NCBI RefSeq assembly: GCF_001580365.1
Contig: NZ_CP014480.1
Coordinates: 3,618,290 to 3,682,289, forward strand
Length of the DNA stretch: 64,000 nt
Direction of reading: 5' to 3'
From: Kocuria turfanensis
GTDB taxonomy: Bacteria; Actinomycetota; Actinomycetes; Actinomycetales; Micrococcaceae
Of the stretch, positions 40,629 to 50,476 are shown in pieces. The notes under the pieces were generated by a model, which saw only the letters and a program-made list of their open reading frames with translations, was not told the origin of the DNA and made no database searches. The position numbers and the translations under genes were made by a program. Position 1 is the first letter of the stretch. Each line of letters starts with the position of its first letter.

Positions 40629-41963
40629 ATGGGCGTGGTCCTGTTCCTCGTGGGCGTGCTGCTCGCCGCCGTGGCCATCGCGGTCTCCATCGCCCTGCAC
40701 GAGCTCGGCCACCTGGTCCCCGCCAAGCTCTTCGGCGTGCGCGTCACCCAGTACATGGTCGGCTTCGGACGCACCGTGTTCTCCCGCCGCCGCGGGGAGA
40801 CCGAGTACGGGCTCAAGGCCGTGCCGCTGGGCGGCTACATCTCCATGGTCGGGATGTACCCGCCCGCCCGGGCGGGGAGCACGGCGCGGACCGCCGGCAC
40901 CGGGGTCCTCCAGCAGCTCGCCGCCGAGGCCCGCAGCGCCTCCGCCGTGCAGCTGGCCCCCGGGGACGAGGACCGCGTCTTCTACCGCCTGCCCGTGTGG
41001 AAGCGGATCGTGATCATGCTCGGCGGGCCCGTCATGAACCTGCTGCTGGGCAGCGTGTGCCTCGCCGTGCTGCTCACCGGGTTCGGCACGGCGACGCCGA
41101 CCACGACGGTCGCGTGGGTCTCGGAGTGCGTGGTGCCCGCCGAGCGGCAGGCCGCCGGGCAGACCGAGTGCCGCGCGGAGGACCCCGAGGCCCCGGCCAA
41201 CGCGGCGGGGCTGCGTCCCGGGGACGTCGTCACCGCCGTCGCCGGCGCCCCCGTGGCCACGTGGGAGGAGCTCACCGCGCGGATCCGCGACCGCGCCGGG
41301 GAGCGGATCCCCGTGGTGGTCGAGCGCGACGGGGCGGAGGTGCGGACCGTGCTCACCCCGATCCTCACCTCCCGCCCGGTGGTCGACGACACCGGCGCCG
41401 CCGTGACGGGCCCCGACGGCGCGCCCCGCTACGAGGAGGTCGGGTTCATCGGGATCAGCCCCACCGCCGTGCCCGTCCGGCAGCCGCTCACCGCGGTGCC
41501 CGGGGCGGTGCTCGACGGCCTGGAGCAGATCGCCGGGGTCGTGCTGCACCTGCCGCAGCGGGTCTACGAGGTCGGGCAGGCCGCGTTCTCGGACGCGCCG
41601 CGGGACCCGGACGGGCCCATCTCCGTGGTCGGGATCGGCCGGATCTCCGGGGAGATCGCCGCCCACGAGGAGATCGAGCTGCGGGACAAGGCGGCCTCCC
41701 TGGTGGGGCTGATCGGGTCGGTGAACCTGGCGCTGTTCGTCTTCAACCTGCTGCCCCTGCTGCCGCTGGACGGCGGGCACGTGGCCGGCGCCCTGTGGGA
41801 GGGCCTGCGGCGGGGTGTCGCCCGGCTGCTGGGCCGCGCCGACCCGGGCCCGTTCGACCCGGCGCGGCTGCTCCCGCTGACCTACGCCGTGGCCGTGCTG
41901 ATGATCGGGATGTCGGTCCTGCTGGTCTACGCGGACATCGTGAAGCCCGTGCAGCTGTTCTGA
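40629..41963 (+). CDS. rseP: site-2 protease, RseP/Rip1-like M50 zinc metallopeptidase
   Basis: A 444-residue intramembrane protease. HELGH (residues 24-28) in the first helix is the zinc site, and NLLPLLPLDGGHV near residue 377 supplies the third ligand Asp. A periplasmic PDZ domain lies between (NAAGLRPGDVVTAVAGAPVATWEELTARI). Proteins of this type cut membrane-bound anti-sigma factors or signal peptides. ATG 40629 is used; the Shine-Dalgarno (CCGGAGG) is near 40616. It sits just before ispG as in other actinobacteria, but is separated from dxr by the metQNI block. Confidence 0.93.
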   Translation: MGVVLFLVGVLLAAVAIAVSIALHELGHLVPAKLFGVRVTQYMVGFGRTVFSRRRGETEYGLKAVPLGGYISMVGMYPPARAGSTARTAGTGVLQQLAAEARSASAVQLAPGDEDRVFYRLPVWKRIVIMLGGPVMNLLLGSVCLAVLLTGFGTATPTTTVAWVSECVVPAERQAAGQTECRAEDPEAPANAAGLRPGDVVTAVAGAPVATWEELTARIRDRAGERIPVVVERDGAEVRTVLTPILTSRPVVDDTGAAVTGPDGAPRYEEVGFIGISPTAVPVRQPLTAVPGAVLDGLEQIAGVVLHLPQRVYEVGQAAFSDAPRDPDGPISVVGIGRISGEIAAHEEIELRDKAASLVGLIGSVNLALFVFNLLPLLPLDGGHVAGALWEGLRRGVARLLGRADPGPFDPARLLPLTYAVAVLMIGMSVLLVYADIVKPVQLF

Positions 41964-42107
41964 GCCGTTCGGCCACGGCGGAATCCGGGAACCGCGCCCA
42001 GGAACCGTCCGGGGGCATGGGGCACAATGGGAGGCGACGACGGACCCGGCGACCGGGTCCGCCCGCCACCGTCCCCGCATCTGTCCGCGAACTCCTCGGA
42101 GGAACCC

Positions 42108-43274
<1,167 letters not shown>

Positions 43275-43292
43275 CGGGCCGGTGACGATCGG

Positions 43293-44147
43293 GTGAGGAC
43301 GCAGCGGAGGACGGCGCCGCGGCTCGTGCCGTCCGGGGAGGTCGACCCCGCCGACCTGGACCGCCTGCTCGGGGCGGACCCCGTCGCCCACGCCTTCGTG
43401 GCCGCCCACGTGGAGTCCCACCGCCGCGGCAAGGGCTCCCGGGTGCCGCCGGTCGTCGGCACGGCGGGCCCGGACGGGCAGCTCACCGGGGCCTGCTGGA
43501 CGGGCACCAACGTGGTCCCCATCGCCCTCGACGAGCCCGGCCTCGACCTCGTGGCCGGGCACCTGCGCCGGGGCGGGGCCCGGTACGCGTCCATCTTCGG
43601 CCCGGCCGAGCCGGTGCTCGGACTGTGGTCCCGGCTCGAGCGCTCGTGGCCGCGGCCCTTCGACGTCCGCCCGGTGCAGCCCCTGCTGGCGATCGACCAC
43701 GACCCGGCGCCCGACCCGCACCCCGGTGTCCGGTTCGCCACGAGCGCCGACCTGCCCGCCGTGCTCCCGGCCAGCGCCGCGATGTTCGAGGAGGAGGTCG
43801 GCTACTCCCCGTACTCCGGCGGGGACCGCGGCTACCGCGACCGGGTGGCCGCCCTCGTCGGCTCGGGACGCTGCCTGGTGCTGACCGACGAGCGGGACCG
43901 GGTGGTGTTCAAGGCCGACCTCGGCTCGGTCGCCCGCGGGGTCGCCCAGGTGCAGGGCGTGTGGGTGGACCCGGCGCACCGGGGCCGGGGGCTGGCGGTG
44001 CCGTGCATGGCCGCCGCGGTGCGCCTGGCCCGCCGCGGCACCCCGGTGGTCAGCCTCTACGTCAACGACTACAACACCCGCGCCCTGGCCACCTACCAGC
44101 GGGTCGGCTTCCGCCGGGTCGGGACCTTCGCGACCGTCCTGCTCTGA
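43293..44147 (+). CDS. GNAT-family acetyltransferase with DUF4081-like N-domain
   Basis: A 284-residue protein. The N-terminal half ([41 protein letters not shown]) is the DUF4081 type. The C-terminal half is a GNAT fold with VQGVWVDPAHRGRGLAVPCMAAAV (the acetyl-CoA loop R-G-R-G-L-A) and YVNDYNTRALATYQRVGFRRVGTFATVL. It starts at GTG 43293, 18 bases after ispG. The pairing with ispG and proS is conserved in many actinobacteria, but the substrate is unknown. Confidence 0.88.
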   Translation: MRTQRRTAPRLVPSGEVDPADLDRLLGADPVAHAFVAAHVESHRRGKGSRVPPVVGTAGPDGQLTGACWTGTNVVPIALDEPGLDLVAGHLRRGGARYASIFGPAEPVLGLWSRLERSWPRPFDVRPVQPLLAIDHDPAPDPHPGVRFATSADLPAVLPASAAMFEEEVGYSPYSGGDRGYRDRVAALVGSGRCLVLTDERDRVVFKADLGSVARGVAQVQGVWVDPAHRGRGLAVPCMAAAVRLARRGTPVVSLYVNDYNTRALATYQRVGFRRVGTFATVLL

Positions 44148-44290
44148 GCCCCGCACCGGGCGCGCCGTCCGGCGCGGCGCCGGGGGTGTAGATTTGACCG
44201 GAATCCGCGGCGCCGTCGGTGCCGCACCCCCTCTCGACGCCCCGGGCCCGGCCGCACCTCGCCGCGCTCCCCGGGAGAAACGGAGCCCAC

Positions 44291-46090
44291 GTGGCGCTGC
44301 GCCTCTCCTCCCTGTTCCTGCGGACCCTCCGCGAAGACCCCGTCGACGCCGAGGTGGACAGCCACCGGCTGCTCGTGCGCGCCGGGTACATCCGCCGCGC
44401 CGCTCCCGGCATCTACACCTGGCTGCCGATGGGCCTGCGGGTGCTCGCGAAGGTGGAGCGGGTGGTGCGCGAGGAGATGGACGCGATCGGCGCCCAGGAG
44501 GTGCACTTCCCGGCGCTGCTGCCGCGCGAGCCCTACGAGGTCACCAACCGGTGGACGGAGTACGGCGAGAACCTCTTCCGCCTGAAGGACCGCAGGGAGG
44601 CCGACTACCTCCTCGCGCCCACGCACGAGGAGATGTTCACCCTGCTCGTGAAGGACCTGTACTCCTCGTACAAGGACCTCCCGGTCACCCTCTACCAGAT
44701 CCAGGCCAAGTACCGTGACGAGGCCCGCCCGCGCGCCGGCCTGCTGCGCGGGCGCGAGTTCGTGATGAAGGACTCCTACTCCTTCGACGTCGACGACGCC
44801 GGCCTCGACGAGTCCTACGCCCGCCACCGCGAGGCCTACGTCCGGATCTTCGAGCGCCTGGGCCTGCCCGTGATCGCCGTGTCGGCGCAGTCCGGGGCCA
44901 TGGGCGGCTCCCGCTCCGAGGAGTTCCTGCACCCCACGCCGATCGGGGAGGACACCTTCGTGCGCTCGGCCGGGGGCTACGCGGCCAACGTCGAGGCGGT
45001 CACCACGGTGGTGCCGCCCGAGCGCGAGCTCGACGACGCACCCGAGGCCCGGGTGCTCGACACCCCGGACAGCCCCACCATCGACACGCTCGTGGAGCGC
45101 TCGAACGAGCTGCACCCGCGCGCCGAGGGCCCCTGGACCGCCTCCGACACGCTCAAGAACGTGGTGCTGGCCGTCGTCCTGCCCGACGGCGGGCGCCGGC
45201 TCGTGGCGGTCGGCCTGCCCGGGGACCGTGCCGTGGACCTCAAGCGCATCGAGGCCGGCGTCGGCGCCGCCCTGGAGGTCTCCGGGGAGGTGCTGGTGGA
45301 GCAGGCCACCGACGAGGACCTGCGCACCTGCCCGCTGCTGGTGAAGGGCTACATCGGCCCGGGCCTGGGCCTCGACCAGGCCGTGCTCGGCGAGGACTCC
45401 TCGACCGGGATCCCCTTCTTCGTCGACCCGCGCGTGGTCCGCGGCACCCGCTGGATCACCGGGGCGAACGTGGCCGGCAAGCACGTCTACGACCTCACGG
45501 CCGGGCGCGACTTCGCCTGGGACGGCGTCCTCGAGTGCGCCGAGGTCCGGGCCGGCGATCCCGCACCGGACGGTTCCGGCCCGCTCGAGGCGGCCCGCGG
45601 CATCGAGATGGGCCACATCTTCCAGCTGGGCCGCAAGTACGCCGAGGCCCTCGGGCTGAAGGTCCTGGACCGCAACGGCAAGCTCGTCACCGTGACCATG
45701 GGCTCCTACGGGATCGGCGTCACCCGCGCGGTGGCCGCCCTGGCCGAGGCCTACCACGACGACAAGGGCCTGATCTGGCCCCGCCGGGTCGCCCCGGCCG
45801 ACGTCCACGTGGTCGCCACCGGCAAGGGGCCCGAGGTGCTCGAGGAGGCCGAGCGGATCGTGGCCGAGCTCGAGGCCGAGGGCATCGAGGTGCTCTTCGA
45901 CGACCGCCCCAAGGTCTCCCCGGGAGTGAAGTTCGGCGACGCCGAGCTGCTCGGCGTGCCCACCGTCCTGGTGGTCGGCCGCGGCCTCAAGGACGGCCTG
46001 CTGGAGCTCAAGGACCGCGCGAGCGGCACCAGCGAGGACGTGGCCCGGGACGGCATCGCCGCGGTGGTCTCCGCAGCCGTGCGCGGCTGA
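44291..46090 (+). CDS. proS: prolyl-tRNA synthetase
   Basis: A 599-residue class IIa synthetase of the bacterial (ProS type 1) form, with an editing insertion between motifs 2 and 3. It has [25 protein letters not shown] (motif 1), [25 protein letters not shown] (motif 2), the INS domain (about residues 220-400), [20 protein letters not shown], and [26 protein letters not shown] (motif 3), then the anticodon-binding domain. GTG 44291 with GGAG six bases upstream is preferred over the ATG at 44219. A TAGATT -10 lies near 44189. Confidence 0.97.
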   Translation: MALRLSSLFLRTLREDPVDAEVDSHRLLVRAGYIRRAAPGIYTWLPMGLRVLAKVERVVREEMDAIGAQEVHFPALLPREPYEVTNRWTEYGENLFRLKDRREADYLLAPTHEEMFTLLVKDLYSSYKDLPVTLYQIQAKYRDEARPRAGLLRGREFVMKDSYSFDVDDAGLDESYARHREAYVRIFERLGLPVIAVSAQSGAMGGSRSEEFLHPTPIGEDTFVRSAGGYAANVEAVTTVVPPERELDDAPEARVLDTPDSPTIDTLVERSNELHPRAEGPWTASDTLKNVVLAVVLPDGGRRLVAVGLPGDRAVDLKRIEAGVGAALEVSGEVLVEQATDEDLRTCPLLVKGYIGPGLGLDQAVLGEDSSTGIPFFVDPRVVRGTRWITGANVAGKHVYDLTAGRDFAWDGVLECAEVRAGDPAPDGSGPLEAARGIEMGHIFQLGRKYAEALGLKVLDRNGKLVTVTMGSYGIGVTRAVAALAEAYHDDKGLIWPRRVAPADVHVVATGKGPEVLEEAERIVAELEAEGIEVLFDDRPKVSPGVKFGDAELLGVPTVLVVGRGLKDGLLELKDRASGTSEDVARDGIAAVVSAAVRG

Positions 46091-46094
46091 GCCC

Positions 46095-46907
46095 GTGGAC
46101 CAGCTCGAGGGCTGGCTGGGGGCCTCCGGCCTGGAGCAGATGGAGCCCGGCGTCGTGGCCCTGCTGGTCGCCGCCGGGCTGGCCGCCGGGTTCATCGACG
46201 CCGTGGTCGGCGGCGGCGGGCTGCTGCAGCTGCCGGTGGTGCTCATGGTGCCCGGCATCAGCCCGGTCCAGGCGCTGGCGACCAACAAGATGGGCTCGGT
46301 GTTCGGCACGGCCACGAGCGCGCTGACGTTCTACCGCCGCACCTCCCCGGACCTGCGCACGGCCCTGCCCATGGCCGGGGTCGCGCTGGCCGGCAGCTTC
46401 GGCGGCGCCGCCCTGGCCGCGTCCCTGCCCGAGGAGGTGTTCCGGCCGATCATCCTCGCGGCGCTGGTGGCCGTGCTGCTGTTCACCGTCGCCCAGCCGA
46501 CCGTCGGCCAGCTCACCGAACTGCGCCACAGCGGGGCGCGGCACTACGGGACCGCGATGGTGATCGGCACGGTCATCGGCTTCTACGACGGCGTGATGGG
46601 CCCGGGCACCGGGTCGTTCCTGGTGATCGCCATGATCACGCTGCTGGGCTACAGCTTCCTGGCCGCGAGCGCGAAGGCGAAGATCGTCAACCTGGCCACC
46701 AACGTGGGCGCCCTGCTGTTCTTCTTCGGGCACGGCTCGGTGCTGTGGGGCCTGGGGCTGCTGCTGGGCCTGTCCAACATGGTGGGCGGCTACCTCGGGG
46801 CGCGCACCGCCGTGGCCCGCGGCAACCGGTTCATCCGGGTCGTGTTCCTCAGCGTGGTCTCGCTGCTGATCCTCAAGCTGGGCGTCGACGTGCTCCGGGG
46901 GGCCTGA
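46095..46907 (+). CDS. TSUP-family (TauE/SafE, YfcA-like) membrane transporter
   Basis: A 270-residue inner-membrane protein with seven or eight helices. AAGLAAGFIDAVVGGGGLLQLPVVLMVPGISPVQALATNKMGS and GFYDGVMGPGTGSFLVIAMITLLGYSFLAASAKAKIVNLATN are the two repeated TauE/SafE motifs. Such proteins export sulfite, sulfoacetate or other organic anions; the substrate is not known here. GTG 46095 lies four bases after proS, so the genes form one transcript. A terminator-like stem follows. Confidence 0.88.
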   Translation: MDQLEGWLGASGLEQMEPGVVALLVAAGLAAGFIDAVVGGGGLLQLPVVLMVPGISPVQALATNKMGSVFGTATSALTFYRRTSPDLRTALPMAGVALAGSFGGAALAASLPEEVFRPIILAALVAVLLFTVAQPTVGQLTELRHSGARHYGTAMVIGTVIGFYDGVMGPGTGSFLVIAMITLLGYSFLAASAKAKIVNLATNVGALLFFFGHGSVLWGLGLLLGLSNMVGGYLGARTAVARGNRFIRVVFLSVVSLLILKLGVDVLRGA

Positions 46908-46915
46908 CCCCGGAG

Positions 46916-46952
46916 CCCGGCCCCGGCGCGGCCGCCCCGGTCCGGGGCCGGG
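46916..46952. terminator. terminator hairpin between convergent genes
   Basis: An 11-bp stem (CCCGGCCCCGG, 46916-46926; CCGGGGCCGGG, 46942-46952) between the TSUP gene and the convergent ferritin-like gene. It could serve both strands. Confidence 0.55.
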
Positions 46953-47013
46953 GCCCGGCACGGCTCCTGGCGGCGGGGCGCCGGGGGCACCCCGGGGCGA
47001 CGCCGGCCGCGCG

Positions 47014-47973
47014 TCACGGTGCGCCGGGCGCGGCGGAGCGGTCGTCGGGGAGCACCCCGGGCAGGGCGTCCACCTCGCCGCCGAGCTCCGCGCGCAGCGT
47101 GCCGGCCCGTTCGAGCGCCTGCAGCGCCCAGCAGCGTGTCGCCGGCCCGCCCTGGGCGAGGGCCCGGGCGGCGGCCTCCTGCACGTCGCCGGCCGCCGCA
47201 CCGGCACCCCGGAGGGGGTCCTCCGCGACCTCCCGGGGCAGCACGTAGGCGCCGGCCCGCAGCCCGGGCTCGGCCGCGAGCACCCCGCGCGCCACGGGAG
47301 CCTCCAGCAGGTCGGCCACGTCCTCGCGGGCCTGCCGCAGCGGAGCGCCCGCCGGTGCGCCGGCCGGCCCCGTGCGGGCGGCCAGCGCCTCGAGGGCGTA
47401 GCCGGCCCGGTCCAGCGCGGACCACAGCGGCGCCGCCGCGGGAGTCGTCGCCCCGGAGCCGGGGTCCGCGCCGGGCGCGCACAGCCGCGGCACCGCGGCG
47501 TCCCCGCCCAGCTGCCCGGCCGTGGTCGCCCGCGAGGCCGCGGTGGCGCCCAGGACGGCGGCCAGGGCGGGGTCCTCGGCGTCCAGGGCGTCCCGGGCCA
47601 GGGTCTCGGCCGAGCGCGCCAGGGCGCCGGGCAGGTCCTCGGTGTCCGCCGGGGCGCCGGGGCCGGCGGCGTCCGCGGGGGAGGGGTCCGCGGCCCGCGC
47701 CGCGGCCGGGACCCGGGCCGCGGGCGCCGGGCCCAGGGCGGCGAGCTGGCGGTCCAGGTCCGCGCGCACGGCCGCCCCCTCCGCCAGGGCCTCCAGGGAC
47801 GGGTGCCTCAGCAGCGCCTCCGTGCGCGACCACGCGTCCGCCCGGGCCGCCTCGTCGGGGGGCACCGGCCGCGCCGCGCCGAGCCACCAGCCGCCGACCG
47901 CGGCGAGGAGCACCACCAGCACCGTCAGCAGCGGCGGGAGCACCCGGCGGGCGGGCGTGCGGGGATCGGTCAC
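47014..47973 (-). CDS. DUF4439-type ferritin-like protein with N-terminal membrane anchor
   Basis: A 319-residue, extremely Ala-rich protein from GTG 47973 (MTDPRTPARRV). A single N-terminal transmembrane helix (LPPLLTVLVVLLAAVGGWWLG) is followed by long helices. The region AALWSALDRAGYALEALAARTG, followed by REDVADLL, resembles the four-helix DUF4439 ferritin-like domain, which is normally encoded divergently from rimP at this place in Micrococcaceae. Iron-binding residues cannot be picked out. Part of the assignment rests on position. Confidence 0.6.
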   Translation of the reverse strand: MTDPRTPARRVLPPLLTVLVVLLAAVGGWWLGAARPVPPDEAARADAWSRTEALLRHPSLEALAEGAAVRADLDRQLAALGPAPAARVPAAARAADPSPADAAGPGAPADTEDLPGALARSAETLARDALDAEDPALAAVLGATAASRATTAGQLGGDAAVPRLCAPGADPGSGATTPAAAPLWSALDRAGYALEALAARTGPAGAPAGAPLRQAREDVADLLEAPVARGVLAAEPGLRAGAYVLPREVAEDPLRGAGAAAGDVQEAAARALAQGGPATRCWALQALERAGTLRAELGGEVDALPGVLPDDRSAAPGAP

Positions 47974-48076
47974 CGAGGGCTCCTGGGCGGGGGGAGGGGA
48001 GAAGGGCGGGGTCCCGGTTCATCATAGGATCTGCAGGAGCGACCCCCGCCCGACCCTAGAGCACCAGGAGATCCCC

Positions 48077-48595
48077 GTGAGCGAGCAGAGCAGCACCGGA
48101 CCCGACGACCACCGGAGGCTGACCGAGCTGATCGGACCGGTCGTGGAGGAGGCGGGCCTGGTCCTGGAGGACGTCGCCCTGAAGCCGAGCGGCACCGGGC
48201 TGGTGCTGCAGGTGCTCGTCGACCTCCCCGAGGACCGCACCGACAGCGTGGACATCGACCGGATCGCCGAGGTGGCCCGCGCGGTCTCCGACGCCCTGGA
48301 CCGGGACGACCCCGTGCCCGGGTCCGCCTACGAGCTGGAGGTCTCCTCCCCGGGGGCCACCCGGGAGCTCGCCGAGCCCCGGCACTGGCGGCGCTCGCTC
48401 GGGCGGCTGGTGCGCGTCACCCCCGTGGAGGGGGAGAAGTTCACCGCCCGGCTGCTGGAGGTGGCGCAGGACGGCGTGGTCCTGCAGCGCAGCCACCAGG
48501 CCAAGAAGGGGATGCCCGCCCGGCTGCTCGACCCGGAGCGGTGGCCGTTCGACCGTGTGCGCCGGGCCAAGGTGGAGGTCGAGTTCACGGACTGA
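48077..48595 (+). CDS. rimP: ribosome maturation factor RimP
   Basis: A 172-residue protein needed for assembly of the 30S subunit. IGPVVEEAGLVLEDVALKPSGTGLVLQVLVDLPEDRTDSVDIDRIAEVARAVSDALDRDDP is the N-domain, YELEVSSPGATREL the hallmark, and LGRLVRVTPVEGEKFTARLLE the SH3-like C-domain. The start is GTG 48077, with AGGAG six bases upstream. It heads the rimP-nusA-ylxR-infB series, although nusA also has its own -10. Confidence 0.95.
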   Translation: MSEQSSTGPDDHRRLTELIGPVVEEAGLVLEDVALKPSGTGLVLQVLVDLPEDRTDSVDIDRIAEVARAVSDALDRDDPVPGSAYELEVSSPGATRELAEPRHWRRSLGRLVRVTPVEGEKFTARLLEVAQDGVVLQRSHQAKKGMPARLLDPERWPFDRVRRAKVEVEFTD

Positions 48596-48622
48596 GCGCC
48601 CCGGAGCACCCCGCGGCGAGTG

Positions 48623-48628
48623 TAAGAT
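48623..48628 (+). promoter_or_regulatory. -10 element upstream of nusA
   Basis: TAAGAT, about 160 bases before the nusA ATG, gives a long leader with a GC-rich stem (CGCGGCGCC / GGCGCCGCGG near 48640-48664). Confidence 0.4.
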
Positions 48629-48787
48629 GTGCCGTTGACGCCGCGGCGCCCACCGGCGCCGCGGTCCGCAGTGCGACGACAACCGAGTACAACGAACGAG
48701 TGTGCGAACACGACCCGTGGCAGCGCTCCGTCCTCACCGACGGCGCGCTGTTTCGTCCCCGGGGTCGACACGTGAGGAAGGCCGGAC

Positions 48788-49768
48788 ATGGACATCGATA
48801 TGAGCACCCTCCGACTGCTGGAGCGTGAGCGCGACATCCCCGTGGACCTGCTCATCCCCACGATCGAGCAGGCCCTCCTGCTGGCCTACCAGAAGAGCCC
48901 CGGGGCGCTGCCGGGCGCCCGCGCCGAGATCGAGCGCCGGACCGGGCACGTGACCATCTGGGCCCCCGAGCTGGACGAGGACGGCGAGGCGATCGGGGAG
49001 TTCGACGACACCCCGGCCGGCTTCGGGCGGATCGCGGCCTCCACGGCCCGCCAGGTCATCCTGCAGCGCCTGCGCGACGTCGAGGACGACGCCGTGCTGG
49101 GCCACTTCAAGGGCCGCGAGGGCGAGATCGTGTCGGGGCAGATCCAGCAGGGCCACAACCCGCACATGGTGCAGGTCGACCTCGGCACCGTGGAGGGCGT
49201 GCTGCCCCCGCACGAGCAGTCCCCGGGCGAGAAGTACCTGCACGGGTCCCGGATCCGGGCCTTCGTGGTGGAGGTCAAGCGCGGCATGAAGGGCCCGTCC
49301 ATCACGCTGTCCCGCTCCCACCCCGACCTCGTGCGCCGGCTCTTCGAGATGGAGGTGCCCGAGATCGCCGACGGCTCCGTCGAGATCATGGCCGTGGCCC
49401 GCGAGGCCGGGCACCGCACCAAGATCGCCGTGCGCGCCACCCAGGGCGGGATCAACGCCAAGGGCGCCTGCATCGGCGAGATGGGCTCCCGGGTGCGCGC
49501 GGTGATGAGCGAGCTGCACGACGAGAAGATCGACATCGTGGACTGGTCCGACGACCCGGCCCGCTGCATCGCCAACGCCCTGTCCCCGGCCAAGGTGTCC
49601 CGGGTCACCGTGCTGGACGAGCGCGCCCGCTCGTCCCGCGCCGTCGTCCCCGACTCCCAGCTGTCCCTGGCCATCGGCAAGGAGGGGCAGAACGCCCGCC
49701 TCGCCGCGAAGCTCACCGGCTGGAAGATCGACATCGTGCCCGAGTCGAAGGCGGCCCCGCGGGCCTGA
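48788..49768 (+). CDS. nusA: transcription termination/antitermination protein NusA
   Basis: A 326-residue RNA-polymerase-binding factor. It has an N-terminal polymerase-binding part ([33 protein letters not shown]), the S1 domain ([40 protein letters not shown]), then KH1 and KH2 ([15 protein letters not shown] [49 protein letters not shown]). It lacks the C-terminal acidic repeats of E. coli NusA, as actinobacterial forms do. GAGGAAGG precedes ATG 48788. Confidence 0.97.
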   Translation: MDIDMSTLRLLERERDIPVDLLIPTIEQALLLAYQKSPGALPGARAEIERRTGHVTIWAPELDEDGEAIGEFDDTPAGFGRIAASTARQVILQRLRDVEDDAVLGHFKGREGEIVSGQIQQGHNPHMVQVDLGTVEGVLPPHEQSPGEKYLHGSRIRAFVVEVKRGMKGPSITLSRSHPDLVRRLFEMEVPEIADGSVEIMAVAREAGHRTKIAVRATQGGINAKGACIGEMGSRVRAVMSELHDEKIDIVDWSDDPARCIANALSPAKVSRVTVLDERARSSRAVVPDSQLSLAIGKEGQNARLAAKLTGWKIDIVPESKAAPRA

Positions 49769-49821
49769 GCGCGCCCCCGGGTCACCGCCCGCCCGGTTTC
49801 GGCTCAGGGCCGTCCCCGGGA

Positions 49822-49827
49822 TAGACT
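49822..49827 (+). promoter_or_regulatory. -10 element upstream of ylxR-infB
   Basis: TAGACT, 96 bases before the ylxR start, in the 155-base gap after nusA. Confidence 0.4.
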
Positions 49828-49923
49828 GGTCCACGGTCAGATCGTTGGTGGTCCCTGTCCGGCGCCGGATCCCCGGCCCGCGCGAGCCGTCCCGACGTCC
49901 CGCCGCGAGACGAGGAGCCCTGA

Positions 49924-50334
49924 GTGAGTGCGGACTCCCGTCGCACGTGCATCGGATGCCGGACCACCGACCACCCTGACCAGCTCGTACGTGTGGTGAC
50001 CGAGCCGGACGACGGCGGCCGAAAGGCCGTGCTCGACCGGACCGGGCGCCTCGGCGGTCGTGGAGCCTGGCTCCACCCCTCCCGCGAGTGCCTGGACACG
50101 GCCCTGCGCCGGCGCGCCTTCCAGCGCGCGTTCCGGGCCCCCGTGGACACCGAGGGGATCGCCCCCGAGCTGGACGCCCTGCTGTCCTCGCGGACGGCCC
50201 GGCGACCGGGCGCACGAGTGCCGACCACAGCCGTCCCCGGACGGCAGCCCGCGCGGTCCGACCGGACCGGTGACCACGTCCGCACGCGGGTCAGAACTGG
50301 AAAGCGAGTCAGAGAACCGATGGAAAACCGATGA
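49924..50334 (+). CDS. ylxR: YlxR (DUF448) family RNA-binding/nucleoid-type protein
   Basis: A 136-residue basic protein. RRTCIGCRTTDHPDQLVRVV, then GRLGGRGAWLHPSRECLDTALRRRAFQRAFR is the full YlxR domain, including the signature GRGAWLHP. The 45-residue tail is Arg/Thr/Pro-rich and disordered. GTG 49924 has CGAGGAG upstream. YlxR is encoded between nusA and infB across Gram-positive bacteria; it has been linked to RNA binding or regulation, and its exact job is unsettled. Confidence 0.93.
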   Translation: MSADSRRTCIGCRTTDHPDQLVRVVTEPDDGGRKAVLDRTGRLGGRGAWLHPSRECLDTALRRRAFQRAFRAPVDTEGIAPELDALLSSRTARRPGARVPTTAVPGRQPARSDRTGDHVRTRVRTGKRVREPMENR

Positions 50335-50476
50335 GTGCCCAGCGATGAGTGCTTCGTTGTGCTCTGCCTACGGCCTCCTGGGCCGGTGCGCCGTCATCGA
50401 CGGCCGACACCCCGGGAGCCTCAACGGAAAATAAGTGGTTCGTGCCTGTTTCGGTGCGGACCGAGACAGGAGAGAA